From Gammaproteobacteria bacterium (lineage in GTDB: Bacteria; Pseudomonadota; Gammaproteobacteria; Pseudomonadales; Pseudohongiellaceae): 64,000 nucleotides of DNA. The stretch covers positions 1 to 64,000 of the forward strand of contig JAURIJ010000010.1 of NCBI GenBank assembly GCA_030832825.1, read 5' to 3'. Shown piece after piece: positions 10,378 to 19,793 of the stretch. The stretch's first letter is position 1; every line of letters starts with the position of its first letter. A program made the translations under genes and the position numbers. Below the pieces are notes generated by a model. That model did no database searches and was not told the DNA's origin. It saw nothing but the letters and a program-made list of their open reading frames with translations.

Positions 10378-10766
10378 GGCGCGTCCTGCAGGCCGAGCAC
10401 TTCCATGCGTTCACTGGCGGCGACGGTCACGCGCACGCCCTGCACGGTGGTGAAGGCGCGCTCGTCAAGCTCGCTGCGGCGCACCTCATAGGTGATCGGC
10501 GCGCTGCCGCCCTCGCGGTGCAGCACGACCTGCAGCACGGTGTTGTCCTGCTGCCACTGCAGGTAATAGAGATAGCTGCCCAGCCCCAGCATCAGGGCCA
10601 GGAACAGCCAGGCGGCGAAGCGGTAGTCATTGAGCGCGGGAGCCGCTGCCTGTGGCAGGGCGCGGCCGTTGCCGGTCGCATCGCGCAGGCGCTGCTGACG
10701 CACCTGGCGCAGCCACAACAGGCCCAACAGCACGACGATGAAGGTCAGAAGGAATTTGCCAAACAT
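10374..10766 (-). CDS. Small two-helix membrane protein coupled to the YdeP-type oxidoreductase
   Basis: 130 residues. A hydrophobic helix at 1-20 (FGKFLLTFIVVLLGLLWL) and a second at about 47-68 flank a short basic loop; the remaining 60 residues look like a soluble beta-rich domain (ITYEVRRSEL, VQGVRVTVAAS). I do not recognise the family. It is the first gene of a two-gene unit, overlapping the oxidoreductase start by 4 bases, so it may anchor or assist that enzyme; this is an inference from coupling only. It is divergent from the zinc-ADH-like gene. Confidence 0.7.
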   Translation of the reverse strand: MFGKFLLTFIVVLLGLLWLRQVRQQRLRDATGNGRALPQAAAPALNDYRFAAWLFLALMLGLGSYLYYLQWQQDNTVLQVVLHREGGSAPITYEVRRSELDERAFTTVQGVRVTVAASERMEVLGLQDAP

Positions 10767-10853
10767 GCCCGGGTCCGCGTGAACACTTTGCCCGCATCAT
10801 AGCAGCGGGCTTCGCGGCTTCGCCAGCGCACAGGCGCCGCGGCCATGCGCGGA

Positions 10854-10883
10854 TTGTGGCCGCCGCCCGGGCAGTGCCATAAT
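10854..10883 (+). promoter_or_regulatory. Candidate sigma-70 promoter for the zinc-ADH-like gene
   Basis: TTGTGG at 10854-10859 and CATAAT at 10878-10883 with an 18-base spacer, in the 195-base divergent gap. The -10 is good and the -35 weak. It precedes the ATG at 10962 by about 80 bases. Confidence 0.35.
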
Positions 10884-10961
10884 ACGGGCCCACACACGCG
10901 GGCACTCCCTGCCAACCCCCTGAGCGCGAGAATTCTCGAAGAAAAACAAAGAGGAAGCACC

Positions 10962-11987
10962 ATGAAAGCCGTTGGAGTCCACAATTCGTTGCCCGTCACA
11001 GATCCTCAGGCGTTGCAGGATGTCGATATCCCCGCGCCGGTTGCCAGCGGGCGCTTCCTGCTGGTGCGCGTGCGTGCCGTTTCCGTCAATCCCGTGGACA
11101 CCAAGATCCGCCTGAATGCCGGCAGTCGTCTGGAACAGCCTCGCATCCTCGGCTGGGATTGTGCCGGGGTGGTGGAAGCCGTGGGCGAGCAGTGCTCGCT
11201 GTTCAAGCCGGGCGATGAGGTCTATTACGCCGGCGACGTGACCCGGGCCGGCTGCAACTGCGAACTGCATCTGATCGACGAGCGCATCGTGGGCCGCAAG
11301 CCGGCCAGTCTCGCCTTCGACGATGCGGCCGCCATGCCGCTCACCACGATCACGGCCTGGGAGGCACTGTTCGAGCGTCTGGGCATCGTGCGGGATCGCG
11401 CCGCCAACAAGGGCAAGTCCATCCTGATCATCGGCGGTGCCGGGGGCGTGGGCTCCATCGCCATCCAGCTGGCCAAGCAGCTCGCCGGCCTGCACGTGAT
11501 TGCCACGGCCTCGCGTCCGGAGACGGAAAAGTGGTGCATGGACATGGGCGCCGACGAAGTCATCAATCACCGCGAGGCGCTGGCCGACGAATTCAAGCTG
11601 ATCGGCTGCAGCAACGTGAACTACATTCTTTGTCTGGTGGGCACCGCGCAGCACTGGCATGGCATGGCCGATGTGATCGCGCCCCAGGGCGGTATCTGCC
11701 TGATCGTGGACACCGAAGCGAACCAGCCGGTCAATATCAATCTGTTCAAGCCCAAGAGCGTGGCCATCAGCTGGGAGTTCATGTTCACGCGTGCCCGCTT
11801 CCAGACGCCGGACATGGCCGAACAGGGCGTGCTGCTGAACGAAGCCGCGCGGCTGCTTGACGAGGGCGTCCTGCGGCACACCCGCACCGAACATTACGGG
11901 CAGCTCACTGCCGCCAATCTGCTGAAGGCGCACGCGAAGCTCGAGTCCGGCACCATGCTGGGCAAACTGGTACTGACGGTCGGCTGA
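10962..11987 (+). CDS. Zinc-type alcohol dehydrogenase-like (quinone oxidoreductase) protein
   Basis: 341 residues of the medium-chain dehydrogenase/reductase superfamily. The ATG at 10962 follows a GAGGAAG ribosome site. The GroES-like N-terminal domain (residues 1-130; LGWDCAGVVEAVGEQC) is followed by an NAD(P)-binding Rossmann domain with IIGGAGGVGSIAIQLAKQLAG around residue 155. The catalytic zinc Cys/His set of true alcohol dehydrogenases is not evident, and the sequence fits the zinc-binding ADH family group annotated as adh_fam_1, most likely an NADPH-dependent quinone or enone reductase. It stands alone ahead of the ribF operon. Confidence 0.85.
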   Translation: MKAVGVHNSLPVTDPQALQDVDIPAPVASGRFLLVRVRAVSVNPVDTKIRLNAGSRLEQPRILGWDCAGVVEAVGEQCSLFKPGDEVYYAGDVTRAGCNCELHLIDERIVGRKPASLAFDDAAAMPLTTITAWEALFERLGIVRDRAANKGKSILIIGGAGGVGSIAIQLAKQLAGLHVIATASRPETEKWCMDMGADEVINHREALADEFKLIGCSNVNYILCLVGTAQHWHGMADVIAPQGGICLIVDTEANQPVNINLFKPKSVAISWEFMFTRARFQTPDMAEQGVLLNEAARLLDEGVLRHTRTEHYGQLTAANLLKAHAKLESGTMLGKLVLTVG

Positions 11988-12036
11988 AGGGCGGTGTCTT
12001 CACACGCTGCCCCGGCCCCCCACAGGAGACGATGAA

Positions 12037-12258
12037 ATGGATCGCATGATCGGCATCTTGCAACTGCTGCTGTCCGGGGTGCTCGGCACCATGGCGCTGG
12101 CCACGCTCTTCAACATGGCCCTGATCGCCATGCGTCCCGAGACTGTCTCGGTCGCGAGTGCCGCCATGGGGCAGCTGGTCGTGGTGATCTTCCTGGCCGT
12201 CTGGTCCCGGGTGTTCTTCGTGAAAGGGCAGGAGCGGGTGCGCAGCAGCAAGTCATGA
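12037..12258 (+). CDS. Small two-helix inner-membrane protein ahead of ribF
   Basis: 73 residues. Two hydrophobic segments (about 5-30 and 42-62), with a basic C-terminal tail (KGQERVRSSKS). A CAGGAGACG ribosome site precedes the ATG. Its stop overlaps the ribF start by 4 bases (ATGA), so it is translationally coupled and belongs to the ribF-ileS-fkpB-ispH operon. In many gammaproteobacteria murJ stands ahead of ribF; here this short protein takes that place and is not related to MurJ. I do not recognise a family. Confidence 0.7.
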   Translation: MDRMIGILQLLLSGVLGTMALATLFNMALIAMRPETVSVASAAMGQLVVVIFLAVWSRVFFVKGQERVRSSKS

Positions 12259-13214
12259 GAGTCATCGAGGACCTTGCCACATTCCGGCAGCACCACCAGG
12301 CCAGTGTGCTCACCATCGGCAAGTTCGACGGCGTGCACACCGGCCACCAGCTGATCCTGCAGCAATTGCGCAGCAAGGCCGCCGAGCACGGCGTGCCGGC
12401 CGTTGTCGTGCTGATCGAGCCGCACCCCGAGGAATTCTTCGCTGCCAGTGCGCAGGACTGCCCCGCACGCCTGAGCGAGCTGGAGGAAAAACTGGTGCTG
12501 CTCGAGGCCCAGGGCGTCGACGTCGTGTACAAGCTGCGCTTCGATGCGGCGCTGCAGGCACAGAGCGCCGAGGACTATGTCCAGGAGTTTCTGGTGCGCG
12601 GCCTGGGCGTCGAGTGCCTGATCATCGGCAATGATTTCCGCTTCGGTCACCAGCGGCGTGGCGATTTCGCCATGCTGCAGGCCTTCGGCACGCGTCACGG
12701 TTTCGAGCTGGTGGAGTCGGCCAGCTGCGAGCACGAGGGCGTGCGCATCAGCAGCACCTATGTGCGCCAGCAATTGCAGCAGGGGGATTTCGAGCTGGTG
12801 GAACTGCTGCTGGATCGGCCCTACGGCATCGCGGGCACCGTGGTGAAGGGGCAGCAACTCGGGCGCGACCTGGGCTTCCCCACCTGCAACGTCAAACTCA
12901 ATCGCAAGTCACTGCCGCTGCATGGCGTGTATGCCTGCGAAGTGCAGGTGAACAATGCAGACCTGGCCGAGCGCTTCCTGAAGGGCGCGGCCAACATCGG
13001 CTATCGTCCGACGGTGACGGACAGCAGCAAGGCCGTGCTGGAGGTGCATCTGCTGGATTTCGACAGCGACCTCTACGACGAGCACATCACCGTGATCTTC
13101 CGCCACAAGATTCGCGACGAGCAGAAGTTCGCCTCGCTGGAAGCGCTGCAGGCACGCATCGCCATCGACGTGCAGACCGTGCGCGATTTCTTCGCCAAAG
13201 ACATGCCACTGTGA
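12255..13214 (+). CDS. ribF: Bifunctional riboflavin kinase / FAD synthetase
   Basis: 319 residues, normal length. The N-terminal FAD-synthetase (adenylyltransferase) domain has TIGKFDGVHTGHQ (usually GNFDGVHLGH; here Lys replaces Asn) and the IGNDFRFGHQRRGD motif. The C-terminal flavokinase domain starts near residue 183 with RPYGIAGTVVKGQQLGRDLGFPT and includes YRPTV. It converts riboflavin to FMN and FMN to FAD in the cytoplasm. It overlaps the upstream small membrane gene by 4 bases and precedes ileS by 38 bases, as in other gammaproteobacteria. Confidence 0.96.
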   Translation: MRVIEDLATFRQHHQASVLTIGKFDGVHTGHQLILQQLRSKAAEHGVPAVVVLIEPHPEEFFAASAQDCPARLSELEEKLVLLEAQGVDVVYKLRFDAALQAQSAEDYVQEFLVRGLGVECLIIGNDFRFGHQRRGDFAMLQAFGTRHGFELVESASCEHEGVRISSTYVRQQLQQGDFELVELLLDRPYGIAGTVVKGQQLGRDLGFPTCNVKLNRKSLPLHGVYACEVQVNNADLAERFLKGAANIGYRPTVTDSSKAVLEVHLLDFDSDLYDEHITVIFRHKIRDEQKFASLEALQARIAIDVQTVRDFFAKDMPL

Positions 13215-13252
13215 TCGACCCATGAATTCGAGACCAACGACGAGACTGACAA

Positions 13253-16078
13253 ATGACTGACTACAAGAGCACCCTGAACCTGCCGCAGACGGACTTCCCC
13301 ATGAAGGCCGCTCTGGCGCAGCGCGAGCCGGAGATGCTGGCACGCTGGCAGGCCATGGATCTGTACGGCCGCATCCGGGCAAAGAGTGCGGGCCGACCTC
13401 GTTTCATCCTGCATGACGGCCCGCCCTATGCCAACGGCGAGCTGCATCTGGGCCATGCGGTCAACAAGACGCTCAAGGACATCATCGTCAAGTCACGCAC
13501 GCTGGCCGGCTTCGATGCCCCCTATGTGCCGGGCTGGGACTGTCACGGGTTGCCCATCGAGATCAATGTCGAGAAGAAACTGGGCAAGGCCGGCAAGAAG
13601 GTCTCCTTTGCCGAATTCCGCAAGGCCTGCCGCGAGTATGCCGCGAAGCAGGTCGAGATCCAGAAGGCCGATTTCGTGCGTCTGGGCGTGCTGGGCGAGT
13701 GGGATCACCCCTACCTGACCATGGATTACAAGTCCGAGGCTGACACCGTGCGCGCGCTGGGGCGCATCGCGCAGAACGGCCATCTGGTGAAGGGCTACAA
13801 GCCGGTGTACTGGAGCGTCGTGGGCGCTTCCGCGCTGGCTGAGGCTGAAGTTGAGTATCAGGAGAAGACCTCCTTCGCCATCGACGTGCGGTTCGCGGTC
13901 GCGGACAAGGCCGCCGTCCTGGCGTGTTTCGGTGCTGAGGTCTCTGTCCCCGAGGGGGCACCGCTGTCCGTCGTGATCTGGACCACCACCCCCTGGACGC
14001 TGCCCTCCAACCAGGCCGTGTGCCTGAATGCCGAGCTGGACTACGCGTTGGTGAACTGTGAGATCGAAAACGGCCGCGAGACCATCGTCGTGGCCGCCGC
14101 CATGGTCGAGGATATCCTGCAGCGCTATGGCTGCGAGACCTTCGAGGTGCTCGGCCGCGTGAAGGGGCAGCAGCTGGAGGGGCAACTGCTGCAGCACCCG
14201 TTCCTGAGCCGCCAGGTGCCGGTGATCCTGGGCGAACACGTCACCACCGACGCCGGCACCGGCGCTGTGCACACCGCGCCCGATCACGGCGTGGATGACT
14301 TCAACGTCGGCCGCGCCTACGGCATTGGCACGCTGAACCTGGTGGACGACGAAGGCGTGTTCACGGCGGCGGCCGGCGAGTTCGCGGGCGAGCATGTCTA
14401 CAAGGCGGACGAGCGCGTCATCGAGGTGCTCAAGCGCGAGCACGCGCTGGTGGCGCTGAAGAAGATCGTGCACAGCTACGCCCATTGCTGGCGCACCAAG
14501 ACTCCGTTGATCTACCGCGCCACGCCGCAATGGTTCATCAGCATGAACGAGCAGGGCCTGCTGGCGTCCGCGCTGGAAGCCACCGCCAGGGTGCAGTGGA
14601 TTCCCGACTGGGGTCAGGCTCGCATCGAGCTGATGCTCAAGGGCAGCCCGGACTGGTGTGTCTCGCGGCAGCGCACCTGGGGCGTGCCGATCACGCTGTT
14701 CGTGCACAAGCAGACCCAGGCGCTGCACCCGCGCACTGCCGAGCTGGTCGAGGAAGTCGCCCTGCGCATCGAGCAGGGCGGCATCGACGCCTGGTTCGAG
14801 CTGACTGCCGAGGACCTGCTGGGCGAGGAAGCCGCGCAGTACAGCAAGGTCACGGACACGCTGGATGTCTGGTTCGACTCCGGCGTCACGCATTACTCTG
14901 TGCTGCAGCAGCGCGAAGGCCTGGGTTTCCCGGCCGACCTCTATCTGGAAGGCTCGGACCAGCATCGCGGCTGGTTCCAGTCCTCGCTGAAAACCTCCAT
15001 CGCCATGTACGGCTGTGCGCCCTACCGGCAGGTGCTGACGCACGGTTTCACCGTCGATGCCAAGGGTTACAAGATGTCCAAGTCCCTCGGCAACACCATC
15101 TCCCCGAAGGAAGTGTTCCAGGAATACGGCGCCGATGTGCTGCGCCTGTGGGTGGCCTCCACCGATTTCCGCGGCGAGATGACAGCGTCGAAGGAAGTGC
15201 TGCTGCGCGTGGCCGACAGCTACCGCCGCATCCGCAACACCGCGCGCTTCCTGCTGGCCAATCTCACCGGCTTCGACCCGGCGGCCAATCTCGTGGCCCC
15301 GGCCGACATGATGGCGCTGGACCACTGGATCGTGCGCCAGGCGCAGTTGCTGCAGCAGCAGGTGGTGCAGGACTACACCGATTACCACTTCCTGGGCGTG
15401 TACCAGAAGGTCCACAACTTCTGCGTGATCGAGCTCGGCAGCTTCTATCTGGACGTGATCAAGGACCGCCAGTACACCACGCGGGAAGACTGCCTGGCCC
15501 GGCGCTCCACGCAGAGCGCCCTGTATCACATCGTGCAGATCCTGGCCCGACTGATCGCCCCCATCACCAGCTTCACCTCCGACGAGATCTGGGTGGGCAT
15601 CCCGGGGCAGCGCGAGGAATCGGTGTTCCTGAGTCAGTTCAGCGACACCCTGGCCCTGTTGCCCGAGCACGCCACCATGAGCGATGCCTTCTGGGAACAG
15701 GTGATGCAGGTGAAGACCGCCGTGAACAGGGAGCTGGAGCGCCAGCGCAACGAGAAGCGCATCGGCGCCGGTCTGGGGGCCGAAGTCACGCTGTACTGTG
15801 ACGCGCCGCTGCAGGCCCTGCTGGCGCAGCTCGAGGACGAACTGCGCTTCGTGCTGATCGTGTCCCAGGCCCGTCTGCGTCCGCTGGGCGAGGCGCAGGA
15901 CGCGGCCGAGACCGAGCTGGCCGGGCTGCGTCTGCAGATCACGCCGTCGTCGCATGCGAAGTGCGTGCGCTGCTGGCACCACCGCCCCGACATCGGCGTG
16001 CATGCCGAGCACCCGGAGCTGTGTGGCCGCTGCGTCGAGAACATCGTGGGCACTGGGGAAATCCGTCAACATGCCTGA
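13253..16078 (+). CDS. ileS: Isoleucyl-tRNA synthetase
   Basis: 941 residues, class I synthetase charging tRNA-Ile. HIGH-type signature HLGH at residues 65-68; KMSKS at 607-611; the editing (CP1) domain lies in between, with [11 protein letters not shown] and the [10 protein letters not shown] editing site. The C-terminal zinc-binding knuckles CVRCW and CGRC are present. The TGA stop overlaps the fkpB start by 8 bases. In most gammaproteobacteria lspA lies between ileS and the peptidyl-prolyl isomerase gene; here it is absent (see findings). The gene itself is complete. Confidence 0.98.
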   Translation: MTDYKSTLNLPQTDFPMKAALAQREPEMLARWQAMDLYGRIRAKSAGRPRFILHDGPPYANGELHLGHAVNKTLKDIIVKSRTLAGFDAPYVPGWDCHGLPIEINVEKKLGKAGKKVSFAEFRKACREYAAKQVEIQKADFVRLGVLGEWDHPYLTMDYKSEADTVRALGRIAQNGHLVKGYKPVYWSVVGASALAEAEVEYQEKTSFAIDVRFAVADKAAVLACFGAEVSVPEGAPLSVVIWTTTPWTLPSNQAVCLNAELDYALVNCEIENGRETIVVAAAMVEDILQRYGCETFEVLGRVKGQQLEGQLLQHPFLSRQVPVILGEHVTTDAGTGAVHTAPDHGVDDFNVGRAYGIGTLNLVDDEGVFTAAAGEFAGEHVYKADERVIEVLKREHALVALKKIVHSYAHCWRTKTPLIYRATPQWFISMNEQGLLASALEATARVQWIPDWGQARIELMLKGSPDWCVSRQRTWGVPITLFVHKQTQALHPRTAELVEEVALRIEQGGIDAWFELTAEDLLGEEAAQYSKVTDTLDVWFDSGVTHYSVLQQREGLGFPADLYLEGSDQHRGWFQSSLKTSIAMYGCAPYRQVLTHGFTVDAKGYKMSKSLGNTISPKEVFQEYGADVLRLWVASTDFRGEMTASKEVLLRVADSYRRIRNTARFLLANLTGFDPAANLVAPADMMALDHWIVRQAQLLQQQVVQDYTDYHFLGVYQKVHNFCVIELGSFYLDVIKDRQYTTREDCLARRSTQSALYHIVQILARLIAPITSFTSDEIWVGIPGQREESVFLSQFSDTLALLPEHATMSDAFWEQVMQVKTAVNRELERQRNEKRIGAGLGAEVTLYCDAPLQALLAQLEDELRFVLIVSQARLRPLGEAQDAAETELAGLRLQITPSSHAKCVRCWHHRPDIGVHAEHPELCGRCVENIVGTGEIRQHA

Positions 16079-16565
16079 GTCCCCGAACACAGCGCAGGGC
16101 ATCGTCCCCGGCGCCCGCGTCACCCTGCATTTCGCCCTGGCGCTGGCCGATGGCACGCCCATCGACAGCAATTTCGACAAGGCGCCGGCCAGTTTCGTGA
16201 TGGGCGACGGCAGTCTGCTGCCAGGATTCGAGCAGGCCTTGCTCGGGGCCGTGAGCGGACAGCGCATCGACGTGCTGCTGCCGCCGGAGCAAGGCTTCGG
16301 GGTTGGCAACGCCGACAATGTGCAGGTGCTGCCGCGTCGCCGCTTCGCTGCGCTGCTGGCCAATTCCACCGATCCGGTGGTAGAGGGCACCGTGCTGTCG
16401 TTCACCGACACGGGGGGCTTCGAGATTCCCGGCGTGGTGAAGTCGATCGACGAGGATACGCTGGTGGTGGATTTCAATCATCCGCTCGCCGGTCGCGAGA
16501 TTCGATTCAACGCACACATCCTGGCCGTGCTGGCGCCGGGCGTGCAAGCCATGGAGATTCGCTGA
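16071..16565 (+). CDS. fkpB: FKBP-type peptidyl-prolyl cis-trans isomerase FkpB (SlpA-like)
   Basis: 164 residues. The ATG at 16071 sits inside the end of ileS (8-base overlap); longer frames upstream are out of context. The FKBP part runs over residues 15-70 ([38 protein letters not shown]) with the insert-in-flap domain from about 75 to 130, as in SlpA/SlyD. It lacks the His-rich tail of SlyD. It catalyses proline isomerisation with chaperone activity. The TGA of this gene overlaps the ATG of ispH by one base (TGATG), so ileS, fkpB and ispH are tightly coupled. Confidence 0.93.
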   Translation: MPESPNTAQGIVPGARVTLHFALALADGTPIDSNFDKAPASFVMGDGSLLPGFEQALLGAVSGQRIDVLLPPEQGFGVGNADNVQVLPRRRFAALLANSTDPVVEGTVLSFTDTGGFEIPGVVKSIDEDTLVVDFNHPLAGREIRFNAHILAVLAPGVQAMEIR

Positions 16566-17563
16566 TGAGTGCCGTTCAACACGTCACACCCGCCCCCGGG
16601 GCCGCCCAGGCCCAGATCAAGCTGGCCAATCCACGCGGCTTCTGTGCCGGGGTGGATCGTGCCATCGACATCGTCAACCGGGCGCTGGACATCTACGGCG
16701 CGCCGATCTATGTGCGTCACGAAGTGGTGCACAACAAGTTCGTGGTCGACACGCTGCGCCAGCGCGGCGCGATCTTCGTGGACGAACTCTCCGACATCCC
16801 CTCACAGGACGCGCAGGGGCGCCCGGCCATCGTCGTCTTCAGTGCCCATGGCGTGGCCCAGGCGGTGAAGGAGGAAGCCGAGCAGCGCGGCTTCAAGATC
16901 TTCGACGCCACCTGCCCACTGGTGACCAAGGTGCATCTGGAAGTCATCAGCTTCAGCGCGGCCGGCCGCGAATGCGTGTTGATCGGGCACCAGTTTCATC
17001 CCGAAGTGGAAGGCACCATGGGCCAGTACGATGAGAGCCGTGGCGGCCGCATCTATCTGGTTGAATCGGTGGACGATGTGCAGCGTCTGCAGGTGCGTGA
17101 CCCGGAAAGGCTCTCCTATGTCACGCAGACCACGCTGTCCATGGACGACACCTCGCGCATCATCGACGCCCTGCGCGAGCGCTTCCCGCAGATCGAGGGG
17201 CCGCGCAAGAAAGACATCTGCTACGCCACACAGAATCGCCAGGATGCCGTGAAGCAGCTGGCGCTGGAGTGCGAACTGCTGCTGGTGGTGGGCTCGCCGA
17301 ACAGCTCCAATTCCAATCGTCTGAAGGAGTTGGCCGAGCGGCTGGGCTGTGAGTCCTACCTGATCGACAGCGTGGACGACATGCAGCCGCAGTGGTTCGA
17401 GAGCAAGAGCCGTTTTGGCGTGACTGCGGGTGCCTCGGCGCCGGAAGTCCTGGTGCAGCAGGTAGTGGACCGGCTGCGACAGATCTGCGGCATGGAACCT
17501 GAAGAGCTGGACGGCGTGGAAGAGAACATCGTGTTCAGCATGCCCAAGGAACTGCGCCGCTGA
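16565..17563 (+). CDS. ispH: 4-hydroxy-3-methylbut-2-enyl diphosphate reductase
   Basis: 332 residues; last step of the MEP isoprenoid pathway, reducing HMBPP to IPP and DMAPP with a [4Fe-4S] cluster. The three cluster cysteines are Cys27 ([13 protein letters not shown]), Cys117 ([11 protein letters not shown]) and Cys219 ([10 protein letters not shown]). The substrate-binding [11 protein letters not shown] is at about 243-253. The N-terminus carries about 18 extra residues ahead of the conserved core, within the range of homologs. It is the last gene of the ribF-ileS-fkpB-ispH run. Confidence 0.97.
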   Translation: MSAVQHVTPAPGAAQAQIKLANPRGFCAGVDRAIDIVNRALDIYGAPIYVRHEVVHNKFVVDTLRQRGAIFVDELSDIPSQDAQGRPAIVVFSAHGVAQAVKEEAEQRGFKIFDATCPLVTKVHLEVISFSAAGRECVLIGHQFHPEVEGTMGQYDESRGGRIYLVESVDDVQRLQVRDPERLSYVTQTTLSMDDTSRIIDALRERFPQIEGPRKKDICYATQNRQDAVKQLALECELLLVVGSPNSSNSNRLKELAERLGCESYLIDSVDDMQPQWFESKSRFGVTAGASAPEVLVQQVVDRLRQICGMEPEELDGVEENIVFSMPKELRR

Positions 17564-17574
17564 AGCAGCGGCGC
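17554..17574. terminator. GC-rich hairpin overlapping the ispH stop
   Basis: A perfect 9-bp inverted repeat (17554-17562 and 17566-17574) with a 3-base loop spans the ispH stop codon at 17561-17563. It has no T-run on either strand. It may act as a barrier or Rho-assisted end between the two convergent operons. Confidence 0.35.
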
Positions 17575-17582
17575 ACGCGGCC

Positions 17583-17897
17583 TCAGAAGATCCAAGCGAT
17601 CATCAGCCAGAGGATCACGAAGAAGGCCAGAAAACCGATCAGCATGAACTGCAGTTCGCCCAGCAGCCCGTCGCCCGAGGCGATGGCGAACACCACCAGG
17701 ATCAGCAGCGTCAGGAAGAACGCGATCACGGCGGCATCGCGCATGCCGAGCCCCGGCGCCAGATGCGTGGCCACCAGTTCCCCCACCAGCGGCAGCATCA
17801 GCGCGGCTGCCGCCACCAGCAGCAACACCAGCACGATCAACGCAATGGCGATGCGGCGGGAATCGTCCTTGTCCTTCTTGTCGGTCTCTCCCACCAT
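17583..17897 (-). CDS. Small inner-membrane protein, three helices
   Basis: 104 residues. A charged N-terminus (GETDKKDKDDSRR) is followed by three hydrophobic segments at about 16-43, 53-72 and 80-104, ending WLMIAWIF. No catalytic or binding motif is visible and I do not recognise the family. It is the last gene of a three-gene minus-strand unit, starting 2 bases after the stop of the PH-domain gene. It may be a partner of that protein. Confidence 0.65.
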   Translation of the reverse strand: MVGETDKKDKDDSRRIAIALIVLVLLLVAAAALMLPLVGELVATHLAPGLGMRDAAVIAFFLTLLILVVFAIASGDGLLGELQFMLIGFLAFFVILWLMIAWIF

Positions 17898-17899
17898 GT

Positions 17900-18277
17900 T
17901 CAGTCTTCCTTCTGATTGGCCTTGATGATTTCCCGGATCTTGTTGGGATCAGGCATGCCTGCGGCCACGATCTCGGGCTGATCGCCCGAGGTGTACAGTT
18001 CGATGGTGCCGGTGCCGAAGATCCGGTTGAAGAACGACTGTTTGACTTTCACCGTGCGCACACTGTCGATGTCGATTTCGGAACGCTCCTTGCTGAGCAG
18101 TCCTTTCTCGTAGAGCACGTGGTTCTCGTTGATGGACAGGCGCGAGGACTTGTTCTGCAGATGCCACCACAGCAGGATCAGGATGCCGATGCCCAGCGGG
18201 ATCAGCAGGATGCACAGCACAAAGCCGAAGGGGTGGTTCTTGAACATCACAGGGTGGGCGTCGTAAAGCATGTTCAT
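17900..18277 (-). CDS. Bacterial PH-domain membrane protein
   Basis: 125 residues. A membrane segment at about 18-40 is followed by a PH-like domain of the bPH2/YdbT type: LSINENHVLYEKGLLSKERSEIDIDSVRTVKVKQSFFNRIFGTGTI. The IFGTGTIELYTSG segment is characteristic of the bacterial PH family. Such proteins sit in the inner membrane and are thought to mediate protein or lipid contacts; the specific role here is unknown. An AGGA ribosome site lies 8 bases before the start, one base after the stop of the upstream hydrolase, so all three genes look co-transcribed. Confidence 0.8.
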   Translation of the reverse strand: MNMLYDAHPVMFKNHPFGFVLCILLIPLGIGILILLWWHLQNKSSRLSINENHVLYEKGLLSKERSEIDIDSVRTVKVKQSFFNRIFGTGTIELYTSGDQPEIVAAGMPDPNKIREIIKANQKED

Positions 18278-18278
18278 G

Positions 18279-19169
18279 TCAAAGTCCTGCTTCCATGAGA
18301 AAGTCCTGAATGCTGACGTAGATGCGTTCGCGTTCCTCGGCCGTGAAACGACCGTGTCCGCCGCCGGGAATCGTCAACAGCTGGTTGCGCACATTGGTGG
18401 CGGCCAGTGCCCGGTGCAGCTCCACACCGTGGGCATAGGGGACCACCGCGTCGGCATCGCCATGGATGCTCAGGATCGGCGGCAGGTCATTGCGCACGTA
18501 GCGTATGGGCGACAGGCGCTGGGCCAGCGCCATGGGCTGAGCCACGCCATTGAACCAGCGCGCGGCATTCTCGGCAAGATTGGGCCCCTGGATCACATCC
18601 TGCACGTCGGTGACGCCGAACCAGTTGATGGCGGCCGCCACGGGCGGCGTGGTGCCATCGGGGCAGCCGGAGGCAAAGCCTTCGCTGTCGGGAATCATGG
18701 CCACGGAAAGCGCCAGGTGTCCGCCGGCAGACTGCCCGCTCACCACCAGCTTCTGCGTGTCAATGTTGAAGCGCTCGGCTTCCGTGGCGATGGCGCGCAG
18801 GGCGCAGAAGGCATCGATCAGGGCCGCGGGCGCCGGAGCCGTGCCCCCGAGGCGGTAGCCCACATTCACCACGTTCCAGCCCATCTCCAGCCAAGGCATG
18901 AGCGCCAGAATCTGAGCGTTCTTGTTGCCCGCCACCCAGAAGCCGCCGTGAAAGAACACCAGGGTTGGCTGCGGCGTGGTGACATCGCGTCGCGCGTAGA
19001 CATCCATGGCCAGCTGCGCCCCGGCCTGCGAGGTGTAGGGCACGTCGATGTTGACCTGATAGCGTGTCTCGATGGCAGTGGCAAAGCCGGCGGACTCCGC
19101 GAGTTGCGCCGAGGCCGGGGCGGTGAGCAGGCTGGCGAGAAGAGCCGCCAGCAGGGAATCGGTTCGCAT
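18279..19169 (-). CDS. Exported alpha/beta hydrolase (HSL/carboxylesterase type)
   Basis: 296 residues with a signal peptide (about 1-22, ending APASAQ). The esterase features are complete: oxyanion-hole motif FFHGGFW near residue 75, nucleophile elbow SGQSAGGH near residue 146, an Asp in IHGDADAVVPY and the catalytic His in GGGHGRF. It should act on small esters or peptides in the periplasm; the arrangement resembles hormone-sensitive-lipase/BD-FAE esterases. The start is supported by an AGGAAG ribosome site. It heads the unit that continues with the PH-domain and membrane genes. Confidence 0.85.
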   Translation of the reverse strand: MRTDSLLAALLASLLTAPASAQLAESAGFATAIETRYQVNIDVPYTSQAGAQLAMDVYARRDVTTPQPTLVFFHGGFWVAGNKNAQILALMPWLEMGWNVVNVGYRLGGTAPAPAALIDAFCALRAIATEAERFNIDTQKLVVSGQSAGGHLALSVAMIPDSEGFASGCPDGTTPPVAAAINWFGVTDVQDVIQGPNLAENAARWFNGVAQPMALAQRLSPIRYVRNDLPPILSIHGDADAVVPYAHGVELHRALAATNVRNQLLTIPGGGHGRFTAEERERIYVSIQDFLMEAGL

Positions 19170-19332
19170 GATGTCTTCCTGTTTTCAGTATCGTCTCGTC
19201 AATAAGTGGAGCGCTGCAGAGTGTAGCCTGATTCTGCGCATCAGGCACAGCGCGCCCCGTGAAGCTGTTCGAAAGTCATTCAAGTAGTAGCGCAAGTATC
19301 GGTGAATGGAGACGAATCCCCCGTCCAAGGGT

Positions 19333-19361
19333 AGTGAAGTTCACTTTTGCTCGGCTATACT
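19333..19361 (+). promoter_or_regulatory. Promoter/operator candidate of the malonate cluster
   Basis: A good -10 (TATACT, 19356-19361) lies 42 bases before the madL start. A perfect small palindrome AGTGAA-G-TTCACT (19333-19345) overlaps where a -35 would be; no consensus -35 is visible. This arrangement fits an activator or repressor site. No regulator gene is adjacent. Confidence 0.35.
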
Positions 19362-19403
19362 TCGACTTGAATGCCTCCATCACAATGTCAACAAGGAATG
19401 TCC

Positions 19404-19793
19404 ATGATCATCTACGGTGTGGCACTGCTGGCAGCCTGCCTGCTCACAGGTCTCTATCTTGGTGAACTGCTCGGTCAATTGCTCGGCGTGCAGGCCAACG
19501 TCGGCGGCGTGGGTCTCGCGATGCTGCTGCTGGTAATGGCCGGCGGCTCGCCCCGTATGCGCTCGCTCACCACTGGCGCATCCGGTGAAGGCGTGAAGTT
19601 CTGGAGCGCCATGTACATTCCAATCGTGGTCGCCATGGCCGCCAGCCAGAATGTCGTGGCGGCCGCCAGTGGTGGCATGCTCGCCGTGCTCGCCGGAGTG
19701 CTGGCCGTCGTTGTCAGTTTCGCGCTGGTGCCGGTGCTCAGCCGCATCGGACCGCAGAGTCCGCCCCTGCCCCCGCTGGAACAGGAGCCCTGA
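19404..19793 (+). CDS. madL: Malonate transporter, MadL subunit
   Basis: 129 residues with about four transmembrane helices. The start is placed at the ATG at 19404 because an AAGGA site lies 6 bases upstream and the protein then begins MIIYGVALLAACLLTG, the usual MadL start. The motif GGVGLAMLLLVMAGGSPRM is characteristic. MadL and MadM together form a sodium-coupled malonate importer. The stop overlaps the madM start by one base (TGATG). The short cytoplasmic tail is proline-rich. Confidence 0.92.
   Translation: MIIYGVALLAACLLTGLYLGELLGQLLGVQANVGGVGLAMLLLVMAGGSPRMRSLTTGASGEGVKFWSAMYIPIVVAMAASQNVVAAASGGMLAVLAGVLAVVVSFALVPVLSRIGPQSPPLPPLEQEP

Noticed and set aside
8128-10491. A 787-residue open frame on the plus strand
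   Set aside because: It mirrors the molybdopterin oxidoreductase gene and has no recognisable motif.
16315-16400. lspA looked for between ileS and fkpB
   Set aside because: The two genes overlap by 8 bases and neither strand holds a four-helix signal peptidase II sequence in this region.
13493-16477. A 994-residue open frame on the minus strand
   Set aside because: It lies exactly opposite ileS and fkpB; such long mirrored frames are a by-product of high-GC codon use. Its translation has no domain-like pattern.
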